Below, one piece after another: positions 17,139-28,214 of a stretch of DNA of 64,000 nt; position 1 is the stretch's first letter, and each line of letters opens with the position of its first letter. A model generated the notes under the pieces. That model saw only the letters and a program-made list of their open reading frames with translations. It was not told where the DNA came from and did not search any database. A program made the translations under genes and the position numbers. This stretch comes from Devosia ginsengisoli (lineage in GTDB: Bacteria; Pseudomonadota; Alphaproteobacteria; Rhizobiales; Devosiaceae): assembly GCF_024707105.1 (NCBI RefSeq), contig NZ_JANQAJ010000013.1:248001-312000 (forward strand), read 5' to 3'.

Positions 17139-18035
17139 TCAAAACAGATCGACCGTCGCCAGCAATCCCATATGGTTGGAGCCGAAGGCTTCGGGCGTCG
17201 GTGCGATCTCGCGGATCAGGGCGGGGCCGCGGGTGAACATATTGTCTATCGGCACGCCCAGCGGCGCGATCTCGACGGGCCAGGTGGCGGGGTAGCCTGA
17301 TGGTGGCACCAGGGCCAGGTCGCTGGCAAAAGCAGCGATCTGCGCCGACCAGGCAGCGGCATTGAAATCGCCCGCCAGTAGCACCGGGCCTTCGATGGCG
17401 CCGATGACCGCCCGGGCCTGGTGCAGTTCAAACACGGCGACATTGTCGAAATAGGGCTTGGTCAGGTGCAGGGCGACGATGGTGACGGGCCGCCCTTCGA
17501 TGATTGTCGCCGCGGTCAGCAACCGGCGGCGGTTGAGACCCTCGAGCCGCAATATCCTCGTATCGGCCAGCGGTGTGCGCGAAAAGATCGCCACGTCGCA
17601 TACAGCCAGCGTGTCGCAGCCCAGCCGATAGGGGTAGCGGGCGGCAACGGCATCCAGCCCTGTCGCGCCGAGACCGGATGTCTCCATCAGCACCAGAATG
17701 TCGGCATCGCTGTCGACGACGAATGTCGCGGCGTCGGCCCTGCGCCGGTTGTCCTTGAGGATGTTGAAGCTGAGCGCGCGGAAACTGGCCTGCGGCGCAT
17801 CGTTCTCCAGCGGCGCGCGGCGCTGCTGCTGACCCAGCACGATGGCGGCCCCCTGGGCCAGGCTGAGGCCAACCAGCCCGACCATGACAAGCGCCCGCAG
17901 CCGGGCCCCGGCCAGCGCCAGCCCCAGGGGCAGGAGCAGCAGCGCCCCGCCAATATGGAAGCGCAGCGTGCTCAGCAATTCCTGCCCCGGCACGCCGAAA
18001 TCGACGCTGACGGCAAATAGGAGCAGCGCCGCCAC
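17139..18035 (-). CDS. Membrane-anchored endonuclease/exonuclease/phosphatase family protein
   Basis: 298 residues from a GTG at 18035; the true start may lie further 5', since the frame extends and no clear Shine-Dalgarno is seen. Two or three N-terminal hydrophobic segments (to about residue 70) precede an EEP catalytic domain with SFNILKDNRR, DILVLMETSG, VALHLTKPYF, LLAGDFNAAAWS and the final GSNHMGLLATV containing the catalytic His. EEP enzymes cut phosphodiester bonds in nucleic acids, sphingomyelin or inositides. The domain probably faces the periplasm. Substrate unknown. Confidence 0.85.
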   Translation of the reverse strand: MAALLLFAVSVDFGVPGQELLSTLRFHIGGALLLLPLGLALAGARLRALVMVGLVGLSLAQGAAIVLGQQQRRAPLENDAPQASFRALSFNILKDNRRRADAATFVVDSDADILVLMETSGLGATGLDAVAARYPYRLGCDTLAVCDVAIFSRTPLADTRILRLEGLNRRRLLTAATIIEGRPVTIVALHLTKPYFDNVAVFELHQARAVIGAIEGPVLLAGDFNAAAWSAQIAAFASDLALVPPSGYPATWPVEIAPLGVPIDNMFTRGPALIREIAPTPEAFGSNHMGLLATVDLF

Positions 18036-18161
18036 AACGGACAGGCCGGTCAGCAGACCACGGATTTCCGACGCTATGTTCAGACCGACGCCCCCCGGTT
18101 CGACAGACCAGTGGTGACCCAGTCGGCCGACACATGCAAGCCCGGCGCGAGACCGGCCCGC

Positions 18162-18614
18162 TCAGATCAGCTTGCGCATCTGGATGCAGTCGCTGGCAAT
18201 ATCTGCGAGTTCGCTCTCGTCCCACACATGCCGATGCCAGCCGGTGGCTTCGTAATAGCCAACGGCCGGCCTTGCGGCATTGACCAGCAACACTGTCGCG
18301 CCGAAGGCTCGCGCCCTGTCCTCGACCATCCGGCCGAGCACGCGCCCATGGCCCTTGCCCTGCTCCGCGGCCGTGATGGCCACAAGCCGGAATATCGCCA
18401 TGCCGTCGCCGCGGATATCGAGGCGCGTCGTGCCCAGCGGGTGACCGTCATTCTTGAGCAGGTAGGGGTACATGCCGGGCAGGCGCTCGCCCGGATAGTC
18501 GGGGTCATAGACGCCGTGCCGGCCGCGCGCCTCGAACAGCTCCTGCCGGCGGATGGCGTGATAGGCCGCCCAATCTTCCGGCGCGACCACGTCGATGAGT
18601 TCGTATCCCATCAT
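18162..18614 (-). CDS. GNAT family N-acetyltransferase
   Basis: 150 residues from the Met-Met pair at 18614, with GGGAGGAC just upstream. The acetyl-CoA loop AEQGKGHGRVLGRMV (Q-x-x-G-x-G type) follows the strand FRLVAITA, and the C-terminal PAVGYYEATGWHRH is the usual GNAT ending. Substrate unknown. It follows leuA on the same strand by about 50 nt and may be cotranscribed with it. Confidence 0.88.
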   Translation of the reverse strand: MMGYELIDVVAPEDWAAYHAIRRQELFEARGRHGVYDPDYPGERLPGMYPYLLKNDGHPLGTTRLDIRGDGMAIFRLVAITAAEQGKGHGRVLGRMVEDRARAFGATVLLVNAARPAVGYYEATGWHRHVWDESELADIASDCIQMRKLI

Positions 18615-18666
18615 CGTCCTCCCTGCCCCGGCCACGATGGGTCGGGGCACGAAGCGCGTGTCGATG

Positions 18667-20226
18667 TCAGCCGGCCATGGCGCCTTGAGCCGAAGCGCCG
18701 CGATCGATGAGCAGGCGGTTATAGGCGTTGAGATAGGCGCGGGCCGAAGCCACCAGCGTATCGGGCTCGGCGGCATTGCCCGAAACAATGCGGCCGTTCA
18801 TTTCGAGGCGCACATGGGCGCTGGCCTGCGCATCGGTGCCGCCGGTGACGCCATCGACGGCATAGAGCACCAGATGCGGCTCCTGGCCCACACCTGCCTT
18901 GATGGCGTTGAAGATGGCATCGACCGAGCCGGTGCCCTCATAGACCACGCTGGTTTCCTCGCCATCGATGGAGAGCGTCATGGTGCATTTGTGGTTGCCG
19001 CCGGTCTTGGAGACGACTTCCATGTCGACCAGCCGAATGCGGTCACCCACCGAGCCGACCTCGTCATCGACCAAAGCCACGATATCGGCGTCATAGACGT
19101 GCTTCTTGCGATCAGCGAGGTCCTTGAAACGCACGAAGGCTTCCTGGAAGGCATTGTCGCCAAGCTCGTAGCCCAGTTCCCTCAACTTGTCCTTGAAGGC
19201 GGCACGGCCCGAATGCTTGCCCATGACCAGGGTGGTTTCCTTGATGCCGACACTGGCCGGGGTCATGATCTCGTAGGTCTCGGCATTCTTGAGCATGCCG
19301 TCCTGATGGATGCCGCTTTCATGCGCGAAGGCATTCTTGCCGACGATGGCCTTGTTGTACTGCACCGGGAAATTCGCCGCCGCGGAGACGACCTTGCTGG
19401 CGCGGGCCAGATGGGTGCTCTCGATCTCGGTGTGATAGGGCATGGCGTCGCCGCGGGTGCGCAGGGCCATGACGATCTCTTCGAGCGCGGCATTGCCGGC
19501 GCGCTCGCCCAGCCCGTTGATGGTGCATTCCACCTGCCGCGCACCGCCACGCACGGCGGCCAGCGAATTGGCAACGGCCAGGCCCAGATCGTTGTGACAA
19601 TGGGCCGAGAAGATCGCCTTGTCGGCGCCGGGCACCATGGTGACGATGTCGCGGAACATCTTCTCATGCTCGTCGGGCACGGCATAGCCGACCGTATCGG
19701 GCAGGTTGATCGTGGTGGCGCCGGCCTTGATGGCGGTCTCGACGCAGCGCTTCAAAAATTCCAGCGGCGTGCGGGTGGCGTCCATGGCCGACCATTCCAC
19801 ATCGTCGATGAGATTGCGCGCCTGCGTCACGGTGCGGGCGATGATCTCGATCACCTCGTCCTCGGTTTTCTTCATCTGGTGGGCCAGATGAATCGGCGAG
19901 GTGGAGACGAACGTGTGGATGCGGCCGCGGCGGGCATGGCGCACGGCCTCGCCGGCCCGGTCGATATCGGCAGTGATGGCGCGGGCGAGACCGGCGACAG
20001 TGGAGCGCTTGACCTGCTTGGCCACCGCGACGACGGCTTCGAAATCGCCATTGGAGGCAATGGGGAAGCCGGCCTCGATGATGTCGACGCCCATATCGTC
20101 GAGCGTTTCGGCGACCTGCAGCTTTTCTTCCAGCGTCATGGTGGCGCCGGGCGATTGTTCGCCATCGCGCAAGGTGGTGTCGAAGATGAAAACGCGGTCT
20201 TTATTGGTGTCGGAAGCGGCGGACAT
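18667..20226 (-). CDS. leuA: 2-isopropylmalate synthase
   Basis: 519 residues, normal length for LeuA type 1. It condenses acetyl-CoA with 2-oxoisovalerate, the first committed step of leucine synthesis. Visible are the metal-binding [15 protein letters not shown] start, the HMGL-like segment [19 protein letters not shown] with the conserved His-x-His metal ligands, [14 protein letters not shown], and a C-terminal leucine-sensing regulatory domain after about residue 390 ([24 protein letters not shown]). GAGAAG precedes the ATG. A leucine-rich leader ORF lies directly upstream (20340-20465), suggesting attenuation in addition to feedback inhibition. Confidence 0.97.
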   Translation of the reverse strand: MSAASDTNKDRVFIFDTTLRDGEQSPGATMTLEEKLQVAETLDDMGVDIIEAGFPIASNGDFEAVVAVAKQVKRSTVAGLARAITADIDRAGEAVRHARRGRIHTFVSTSPIHLAHQMKKTEDEVIEIIARTVTQARNLIDDVEWSAMDATRTPLEFLKRCVETAIKAGATTINLPDTVGYAVPDEHEKMFRDIVTMVPGADKAIFSAHCHNDLGLAVANSLAAVRGGARQVECTINGLGERAGNAALEEIVMALRTRGDAMPYHTEIESTHLARASKVVSAAANFPVQYNKAIVGKNAFAHESGIHQDGMLKNAETYEIMTPASVGIKETTLVMGKHSGRAAFKDKLRELGYELGDNAFQEAFVRFKDLADRKKHVYDADIVALVDDEVGSVGDRIRLVDMEVVSKTGGNHKCTMTLSIDGEETSVVYEGTGSVDAIFNAIKAGVGQEPHLVLYAVDGVTGGTDAQASAHVRLEMNGRIVSGNAAEPDTLVASARAYLNAYNRLLIDRGASAQGAMAG

Positions 20227-20339
20227 TTCTTCTCAAAATCCTATCGGGCGGCCCAGAGTCAGAGCTCTGCAGGCCGGACATTGACTGTGCGGCTTATGGC
20301 GTTATCCCCTGACGACCCGCTCGTTCGAGCTGCCGGTGA

Positions 20340-20465
20340 TCAGGGGCTGATAAGAAGGAGAAGAAGCGCAGCAGGCAGCAAAAGCAGGCCGGCAGCCAGC
20401 ATCAGGACGCGAGCGCGTTCCTGGCGTTGGGCGACGGCGATGGCAATTGCGCGCTTGCGCTGCAT
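20340..20465 (-). CDS. Candidate leucine leader peptide of leuA (Leu-rich small ORF)
   Basis: 41 residues, read toward leuA, which starts 113 nt downstream. The last part, GLLLLPAALLLLLISP, contains nine of its eleven Leu residues, and five of the eleven Leu codons are CTT with one TTG, both uncommon in a genome that mostly uses CTG and CTC. Such a run just before a stop is what a ribosome-stalling leucine leader needs. The stop codon sits in a CCCCTGA/TCAGGGG stem, and a second GGCC-rich stem follows before leuA. Against this: no U-run follows the stems, the Shine-Dalgarno is weak, and the peptide could simply be a tiny membrane protein. Confidence 0.5.
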   Translation of the reverse strand: MQRKRAIAIAVAQRQERARVLMLAAGLLLLPAALLLLLISP

Positions 20466-20563
20466 GGGTTCAGTTCCGATTTGCCGGCAAGAATGCGCGA
20501 AACTGCATCGCCGTGCAAGCCCAAGCTGCGGTAGATATTGATTTTTCGCTGTGAGACTTGCGT

Positions 20564-20992
20564 CTAATTGAATGCAAACACAGCCGAAAGCACGGTCGCG
20601 GCCAGAGCAATGCCCGCAACCCGCCCGGCGATACCTGCCATGCGCCCCGCCTCGGCGTCGCCACCATGCGCCTTCCTGAGGTTGATGCCACCGACAATCG
20701 TGGCACCCAGCAGCACCAGCACCAGGGCCATCTTGATGCCGAACCAGGTCATGCTGGGCGCCGAGAAGTCCCACTTGAGCCAGAACAGCAGGATGCCGGT
20801 GATGATGAGCCCGCCCAGGGCGCCGCGAGCGGCACGGGAAATACGGGTGACAATGTCGAACAGCGCCTCGCGCGTCGGGCCTTCGGCCGTGGCGAGCTTG
20901 CCACCGATGATCGGCATCGCCACCGAACTCGCCCCGCCGCCGACCAGCGCCAGCAGATGAACCCAGAACAGAAGATTGACCAGAATATCCAT
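20564..20992 (-). CDS. Small four-helix membrane protein, unknown function
   Basis: 142 residues with four hydrophobic segments: ILVNLLFWVHLLALVGGGASSVAMPII, ALGGLIITGILLFWL, WFGIKMALVLVLLGATIVGGI and VAGIALAATVLSAVFAF. The His in the first helix and the overall layout recall CopD/DUF2269-like membrane proteins, but the match is weak. Monocistronic, upstream of the leuA leader on the same strand. Confidence 0.7.
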   Translation of the reverse strand: MDILVNLLFWVHLLALVGGGASSVAMPIIGGKLATAEGPTREALFDIVTRISRAARGALGGLIITGILLFWLKWDFSAPSMTWFGIKMALVLVLLGATIVGGINLRKAHGGDAEAGRMAGIAGRVAGIALAATVLSAVFAFN

Positions 20993-21079
20993 GCTGCCGC
21001 CTCAACGCAGTTGCCCGAGGACAATAGCAGTTTTGCCGGTGCGGGTCACGTCGCGGCGGCAGCGGACCGTACCCACCGC

Positions 21080-21967
21080 CTAGTCGTCGAGATCGAGCAC
21101 GCCTTCACCCACGATGACGGCGTCCCCGCCGATGCCGCCATGGACCAGCACGTCATTATCCTTGCGGAGCTGGATGGTGATGCGGCAGGGGCGGCCCATT
21201 TCATGGCCCTGGCGCAGGGTGAAATCCGCCGACCCGGTCGCCAGGTTGGCATGTTCCGCCAACAGCCCAATCAGCGCGGCCGCCGCCGAGCCCGTGCCGG
21301 GATCCTCGCCGATATCCATGCCGAACATGCGCGCCGCCAGGTCATTGTCGGGTTCGTCCGGAGTCAGCGTGAACACATAGGCCGAGTGATGGTCGTGGCT
21401 GAAAACGTTGTTCCAGAGCCCCTGATTGACCTTGATCTTGCGCAAGACACCGACATCGCGCACCGGCACCATATGAAAGGTGACGCCGGCGGAGAACACG
21501 GCCGGTTCATAGACATCGCAGCCGATATCCTCGACCTCGATGCCCAAGGCCTGGGCCATGCCGAGCCTGTCGGTGAGCGATGCAATGCGCGACGGCAGGC
21601 GCGGCAGTGCAAAGCGGGCCTCGCCGGAGCGCTTGTCGGTCTTTTCGAACAGGGCGGTGATGAGACCGACCTTTTCCTCCAGCCGCACGGCGCTGACCTT
21701 GTTCTGCAGGCCCAGCACCACGGCGGCGCCTACCGTCGGATGGCCGGCAAAAGGCAGTTCGGCGTGCGGCGTGAAGATGCGGATGGCCGCGGTGTTGCGC
21801 TCGGCCTTGGGCTTGAGGATGAAGACCGTCTCGCTGAGATTGAACTCGCGGGCAATGGCCTGCATCTCGCCATCGAGGAGCCCGTCGGCCTTGAGGACCA
21901 CGGCGAGCTGGTTGCCCTTGAGCCGCTCGCGCGTAAAGACGTCCAGCAGCAGATAATTGAGCTTCAC
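21080..21967 (-). CDS. PhzF family isomerase-like protein
   Basis: 295 residues from a GTG at 21967, with AGGGG just upstream. The diaminopimelate epimerase-like fold is shown by YLLLDVFTRERLKGNQLAVVL, the catalytic-Glu region NLSETVFIL, FTPHAELPFAGHPTVGAA and GEDPGTGSAAAALIGLLAEH. PhzF isomerises a phenazine precursor in pseudomonads, but isolated homologues like this one have no known substrate, and there are no phenazine genes here. Eight nt separate it from the UPF0303 gene upstream, so they are probably cotranscribed. Confidence 0.92.
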   Translation of the reverse strand: MKLNYLLLDVFTRERLKGNQLAVVLKADGLLDGEMQAIAREFNLSETVFILKPKAERNTAAIRIFTPHAELPFAGHPTVGAAVVLGLQNKVSAVRLEEKVGLITALFEKTDKRSGEARFALPRLPSRIASLTDRLGMAQALGIEVEDIGCDVYEPAVFSAGVTFHMVPVRDVGVLRKIKVNQGLWNNVFSHDHHSAYVFTLTPDEPDNDLAARMFGMDIGEDPGTGSAAAALIGLLAEHANLATGSADFTLRQGHEMGRPCRITIQLRKDNDVLVHGGIGGDAVIVGEGVLDLDD

Positions 21968-21975
21968 TACGGCCC

Positions 21976-22467
21976 CTATTCTGCCGGCAGGGCGTAAACC
22001 GCCCGGTCGAGCCCCAGATGATCGCAGAGCGCGGCGACCGCGACGCCATGATCGCTGCGACCGGGCAGCCCCGAAATGGTGAGGCACCCGATGATGCCGG
22101 CGCCCTTGACGCGAATGGGGAAGCCGCCGCCGGCAATGACATAGTCCGCCGGGTCGGCACCCGATTGCGGGCTGAACGGCGCTTCACCCCGCTCCAGCAC
22201 CAGCCGGTAGCTGGCGCGCTGGAAACGGCGCACGGAATTGATCTTGCGGCGCACCCATTCGGCATTGTCGGCGCTGGTGCCCGATGTGGCGGCAAAGAAC
22301 ATCTGCCGGTCCCAGGTGCGGATATCGACCACCAGCGACAGGCCTTCGGCCAAAGCGCGATCGCGAATGGCGCTGCCCAGCTTGAAGGCAACCTTCTCGT
22401 CGAATTCGGCAAGCACGAGCTCCTGCTCCTGCTTCTTGACGAGGGCGATATCTTCGGCGGCGGCCAT
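21976..22467 (-). CDS. UPF0303 / GlcG-HbpS-like haem-binding domain protein
   Basis: 163 residues. The segment WDRQMFFAATSGTSADNAEWVRRKINSVRRF and the ending GLPGRSDHGVAVAALCDHLGL match the UPF0303 family, whose fold is the GlcG/HbpS domain. Some relatives bind or degrade haem, but for UPF0303 proteins this is unproven. First gene of a likely pair with the PhzF-like gene. Confidence 0.88.
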   Translation of the reverse strand: MAAAEDIALVKKQEQELVLAEFDEKVAFKLGSAIRDRALAEGLSLVVDIRTWDRQMFFAATSGTSADNAEWVRRKINSVRRFQRASYRLVLERGEAPFSPQSGADPADYVIAGGGFPIRVKGAGIIGCLTISGLPGRSDHGVAVAALCDHLGLDRAVYALPAE

Positions 22468-22549
22468 GGTCAGGTGTCCTTGCTACGAGATTGTCGGGAA
22501 ACGACGGGTCCGGTTCTAGACCAAGTTTTCCCGGCGAAGAAGTAATGAT

Positions 22550-23275
22550 TCAGGTCGCGAAAATCCTGCCCGCAAAGTAGGCCTCGGCCACCGCCACAGC
22601 ATAGGGCACGGCGCCTGCCGCTTCGGCCTCGGCATGCGAGCGGATGGCGACGATATCGGCGAGTTCCCGATGCTCCTGCCGGTCGAGATTGGCGCGGATG
22701 CGGGCGACAAGCCATTCGGCCGGGTCGGCAAAGCGGAATATCCGGCCGAAGGACAGCCGCGGCCCGTCGAACACAATGACCATCCCGCCCGCTACAGCTT
22801 CGTCGGTGCGCAGGCCGGTTTCCTCTTCCAGCTCCAGCGCGAGGCAGCGCGCTACATCGACCCGGCCGTCGGGCAATACGTCGCGCGGCTCGAGCGAGCC
22901 GCCGGGCGGATAGACCCGGCCGGCATTGGCCGTCTGGCCACCCATGACGCCGTAGATCAGCGCATTGTCGCTGCTGACGATCAGCGCCCAGCCGAAGGCA
23001 TGGCAGATGCCGATCCCGGGAAAGCCCTGCTGGCGCCACAGCATGAAGGCCGAATAGGCATCCTCCCGCGCCTCGGCGCGGAACACCCCGCCCTCGACGC
23101 CGGGCATGCCGCCACCGGGCGCCGAGAGGCCCAGGATACGGCCATCCCACAGATGCGGATTGGCTTTGGTGGCATCGCGCCAGTAATCGGCCACGGCCGC
23201 GCGCTGGCTCTCGCTCAGCGGCCACAGGCCGGGCACGCTGACAATGTCGATCTGGGTGACCGGAACGATGCGCAT
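22550..23275 (-). CDS. NUDIX hydrolase
   Basis: 241 residues from the ATG at 23275; the frame continues upstream into the ilvC terminator, so the longer start is rejected. The NUDIX motif is recognisable as GGSLEPR...ARCLALELEEETGL, with Leu in place of the usual Arg before the Glu cluster but the metal-binding EEETG intact. It probably cleaves a nucleoside diphosphate derivative. The N-terminal 100 residues are less conserved. It lies downstream of ilvC, behind a terminator. Confidence 0.8.
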   Translation of the reverse strand: MRIVPVTQIDIVSVPGLWPLSESQRAAVADYWRDATKANPHLWDGRILGLSAPGGGMPGVEGGVFRAEAREDAYSAFMLWRQQGFPGIGICHAFGWALIVSSDNALIYGVMGGQTANAGRVYPPGGSLEPRDVLPDGRVDVARCLALELEEETGLRTDEAVAGGMVIVFDGPRLSFGRIFRFADPAEWLVARIRANLDRQEHRELADIVAIRSHAEAEAAGAVPYAVAVAEAYFAGRIFAT

Positions 23276-23287
23276 GGGCTGAAACAC

Positions 23288-23313
23288 AGCGGCCGGGGTT
23301 TCCCCCGGCCGCT
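23288..23313 (-). terminator. Terminator after ilvC
   Basis: An 11-bp perfect GC-rich stem (AGCGGCCGGGG with CCCCGGCCGCT) with a 4-nt loop directly after the ilvC stop; the following T-tract is weak (TGTGTTT). Confidence 0.7.
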
Positions 23314-23324
23314 GCATGTCTCTG

Positions 23325-25015
<1,691 letters not shown>

Positions 25016-25064
25016 GGCTTGGTCCCCACACGGCCGAGTGGTTTCGGCCAATTCTCGTGCAGGC

Positions 25065-25078
25065 GTACCGTACGGTAC
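25065..25078. promoter_or_regulatory. Perfect 14-bp palindrome, probable TetR operator
   Basis: GTACCGTACGGTAC, perfectly self-complementary, with partial extension on the right (GGTACGG). It is about 50 bp upstream of the TetR-family start codon and just beyond the end of the hydrolase gene, so autoregulation is the simplest reading. Confidence 0.55.
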
Positions 25079-25123
25079 GGTTCGATGCAAGCCCTATTTG
25101 TGCGGGAATAACCCGGCGGTGGG

Positions 25124-26011
25124 CTATCGTTTGAAGTTTTCGGCGAAGAAGGCCAGCGCGGCCGCCCGCATGCGGGGCGTTTCCTGGTGGCCAATGCCGG
25201 GTTCACTGACCTTTTGCAGCATGCCGGGCGCATTGGCATAGGCCGGCTCCAGTTCGGCCCAGGCCCGGCTGACGGCTGCCGGCGGTGTCAGGCTGTCGGC
25301 CTCGCCGAGGCAGATCAGTTGCGGGCGCGGCGCGATGAGGGCGGCGATGCGGCCGCCATCGGCTTCATTCAACAGGCCCGGCACGGTGAGGTAGATACCG
25401 TGGCCGTCATGCGCGCCAAGTTCGATCATGGTGCGGAAATCGGCGAAGCAGCAGAGATGCGCCACCGCCGCGATGCGCTCGTCCATGGCGGCCAGCCAGT
25501 AGCTGAGCACGCAGCCCATGGAGATGCCGAAGGCGCCGATGCGCGCCGGGTCGACGTCCTCGCGACCCGCGAGGTAGGTCAGGGCGGCGGAGTGGTCGGA
25601 CAGCATCTGCCCGAACAGCGACTTGCCACGCCAGAGCAAGGCCTTGGCGGCAAAACTTTCGCTGACCGTGGCGCGCTCGCCGAAGACCGACATATCGATG
25701 CAAAGCGTCACATAGCCGGCACGGGCAAAGACCGGACCAAGCGGATCGAGCAGGTATTCGCGACCATCGAGCAACTCGCTGGCGCCAATGGCGTAGCCGC
25801 CGCCATGCGAGTGGCCATAGAGGATGGCCGGCAGGCGGCGGGAATTGTCGGCCGGCCTGGTCAGGATGCCGCGTACATCCTCGTCGCCCAGTTGCAGGCG
25901 CAGGTGTTCGATCACATAGCCGTCCATGGGCTCGATGCGGCGCGACAGCAGCGAAACACCCGGCTCAGCGAGGCCGATGAGTTCACGGAAGCGGCTGCGG
26001 GTGATCGCCAT
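25124..26011 (-). CDS. Alpha/beta hydrolase (acetyl xylan esterase/dienelactone hydrolase-like)
   Basis: 295 residues, no signal peptide. The oxyanion region LPAILYGHSHGGGYAIG, the nucleophile elbow IGAFGISMGCVLSYWLAA with the catalytic Ser, an acid in CLGEADSLTPP, and a late His in EPGIGHQETPR define a cytoplasmic esterase or peptidase-like hydrolase. Substrate unknown. It follows the membrane protein gene (26014-26922) by 2 nt and is almost certainly cotranscribed with it. Confidence 0.85.
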   Translation of the reverse strand: MAITRSRFRELIGLAEPGVSLLSRRIEPMDGYVIEHLRLQLGDEDVRGILTRPADNSRRLPAILYGHSHGGGYAIGASELLDGREYLLDPLGPVFARAGYVTLCIDMSVFGERATVSESFAAKALLWRGKSLFGQMLSDHSAALTYLAGREDVDPARIGAFGISMGCVLSYWLAAMDERIAAVAHLCCFADFRTMIELGAHDGHGIYLTVPGLLNEADGGRIAALIAPRPQLICLGEADSLTPPAAVSRAWAELEPAYANAPGMLQKVSEPGIGHQETPRMRAAALAFFAENFKR

Positions 26012-26013
26012 GC

Positions 26014-26922
26014 CTATGCCCTCCCCGCTTCCGCATCATTGCGGGCGCCGACCCACCGATTGAAGCGGGCCAGCGCCAGGCCGAAGCCGATCAGCAGCAA
26101 CCCGCCACCCAGGATCGACAGCGGCTGGGCGCCCAAGGCCATGAACCACTGCGTGAAGAAGTGGATGGCGCCGAACACGGCCACGGAATTGACCACCCAG
26201 CGGCGATTGGCAAACACCGCCCAGGTGCCAAAGGCCAGCAGCGCAATGGCCCAGGCCACCGAGAAATAGACGCCCGGCCAACCCAGCAGGTCATCGCCAA
26301 ACAGCGAGCCGATGAAAAAAGCGGCGTTGACCAGCAGGATTGCCGTGCGCATGGCGATGATGGCCAACCGCTCATAGGCCGGAGCGAGACGCAGCGACAG
26401 CAGATAGAGGGCCAGAACCAGCGCCGACAGGGCCAGGATGGCAACGGCGAGGTAATGCGTCGGTGTCCACAGATCGACATCGATGGTGATCGTAGCAGCA
26501 AAGGCGAGGACGGCCAAAGCCGCCAACAGGCCGGAGGTTGCCAGCACGGCCGCGACGGCCGTGGCAGCGGTCAACGCAATCCGCACCCACAGATGTTCGC
26601 CGAAGAGACCGCCCACGCCACCCAGCAGCGCCAGCGCGCCGATAACCATGACGATCTGCGCGAATACGGACCAGCGCGTCACGCCTGCGAGGCGCAGCCA
26701 GAACCCGGCCGCGAACAGCACGGCGCCTAGCGCGATGGCCGTTTCCAGTGTCGGCACCAGCACGCCGACACCGGTCGCCACGGCCGCGGCGCCAAGCGCG
26801 AACAGCACATTGCTGCCCAGCTCGCCCGTGTCCTTGGCGGCAAAGCCCTTGAGCCGTTCGGCCTCGGCCGCACTCAGCTTGCCTTCGGCCACCAGGGCGT
26901 CGAGGTCGAGCGTGATCTTCAT
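26014..26922 (-). CDS. Polytopic membrane protein, DUF2157-like
   Basis: 302 residues. A short N-terminal helical region (LVAEGKLSAAEAERLKGFAAK) is followed by roughly ten closely spaced hydrophobic segments to the C-terminus, the layout of DUF2157-type proteins. No catalytic motif is visible. First of a two-gene unit with the alpha/beta hydrolase. Confidence 0.7.
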   Translation of the reverse strand: MKITLDLDALVAEGKLSAAEAERLKGFAAKDTGELGSNVLFALGAAAVATGVGVLVPTLETAIALGAVLFAAGFWLRLAGVTRWSVFAQIVMVIGALALLGGVGGLFGEHLWVRIALTAATAVAAVLATSGLLAALAVLAFAATITIDVDLWTPTHYLAVAILALSALVLALYLLSLRLAPAYERLAIIAMRTAILLVNAAFFIGSLFGDDLLGWPGVYFSVAWAIALLAFGTWAVFANRRWVVNSVAVFGAIHFFTQWFMALGAQPLSILGGGLLLIGFGLALARFNRWVGARNDAEAGRA

Positions 26923-27083
26923 ACCGGTCTCTCCATCCGAGCCGGACCCTAGCCTGCGACGCGGCGGCGGGAAAGACCGCTTGCATGCGCCAGCCGCAAC
27001 CTAGCATCACTTCATCGGCACTTGCCGATGAAGTACGAACAGGGCATTTATGCAGCGCTATTCAGACCAACCAAGAGCCGTTC

Positions 27084-28214
27084 ATGTCCAAGCTGTTCTC
27101 CCCCGCCACCCTGCGCGGCCTTACCCTGCGCAACCGCACGGTCGTCGCTCCCATGTGCCAGTATTCGGCGCAGGACGGCTTTGCCAATGACTGGCATTTC
27201 GTCCATCTCGGGCGTTTTGCGCTGGGTGGTTTCGGGCTGGTCATGCTGGAGGCGACCGGCGTGCTTCCGGAGGGTCGCATCAGCTATGGCGATCTCGGCC
27301 TGTGGAAGGACGAGCAGATCGCCCCGCTCGAGCGCATCGTCACCTTCCTGCATAGCCAGGGCGCGGCAGCCGGCATCCAACTGGCCCATGCAGGCCGCAA
27401 GGCTTCGACGGCGATTGCCTGGCGCAATGGCTTCGACGAAACCGAGGAAGAAAAGGCGGCATTGCATTTCGAGAGCTGGACGCCCGTCGCGCCCAGCGCC
27501 CTGATCCATGCCGAGGACAAGGGCTTCACGAGGCCCGAAGCGCTGGATGAGGCCGGCATTCGCAACATCATCGACGCCTTCGTCGCGGCGGCGAAGCGTG
27601 CCGACCGGGCCGGCTTCGATACCGTCGAAATCCACGCCGCGCATGGCTACCTGCTCAACCAGTTCCTCTCCCCGCTCGCCAACAAGCGCACCGATCGCTA
27701 CGGCGGCAGCCGGGAAAACCGCATGCGCCTGCTGCTGGAAGTGACCGAGGCCGTCCGCGCCGTCTGGCCGGAAGAAAAGCCGCTGCTGGTGCGTCTGTCG
27801 GTCAGCGACTGGCACCCCGATGGCTGGCAGGTGGAAGACAGCGTCGCGCTGACAAGCGAACTCAAGGCGCGCGGCGTGGACGCCATCGACGCTTCGAGCG
27901 GCGGCTTCGAAGGCGCAGTCATTCCGGCGGCGGCCGATTACCAGGTGCCCTTTGCGACCGCCATCCGCAATGAAGGCGGTCTGCCCTGCATGGCGGTGGG
28001 CCTGCTGGGCGATGCCCGGCGCGCCGAGGAGATCATCGCCAATGGCGAGGCCGACTTCATCGCCCTGGCCCGCGGCGCGCTGGATGATCCCAACTGGCCG
28101 GTACATGCCCGCCACGAACTGGGCGCCAGCGACTATGATCTGTGGCCCAAACAGACCAATCGCGTGCGCGAGCGCGACCGCTCGCTGCGCCAGCGCAGCT
28201 TCGCCGCATCCTGA
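27084..28214 (+). CDS. Old yellow enzyme family NADH:flavin oxidoreductase (YqjM-like)
   Basis: 376 residues from the ATG at 27084; the frame is open upstream, but MSKLFSPATLRGLTLRNRTVVAPMCQYSA is the family N-terminus. The MCQYSA motif with its Cys marks the thermostable/YqjM class. FMN and substrate-binding motifs include IQLAHAGRKAS, EIHAAHGYLLNQFLSPLANKRTDRYGGS and FIALARGALDDPNWP. The enzyme reduces activated C=C bonds with NAD(P)H; the physiological role is usually electrophile detoxification. Monocistronic. Confidence 0.95.
   Translation: MSKLFSPATLRGLTLRNRTVVAPMCQYSAQDGFANDWHFVHLGRFALGGFGLVMLEATGVLPEGRISYGDLGLWKDEQIAPLERIVTFLHSQGAAAGIQLAHAGRKASTAIAWRNGFDETEEEKAALHFESWTPVAPSALIHAEDKGFTRPEALDEAGIRNIIDAFVAAAKRADRAGFDTVEIHAAHGYLLNQFLSPLANKRTDRYGGSRENRMRLLLEVTEAVRAVWPEEKPLLVRLSVSDWHPDGWQVEDSVALTSELKARGVDAIDASSGGFEGAVIPAAADYQVPFATAIRNEGGLPCMAVGLLGDARRAEEIIANGEADFIALARGALDDPNWPVHARHELGASDYDLWPKQTNRVRERDRSLRQRSFAAS

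Noticed and set aside
18595-20541. A 648-residue open frame opposite leuA
   Set aside because: It lies almost exactly over leuA, has no family motif, and its composition is that of an antisense frame in GC-rich DNA.
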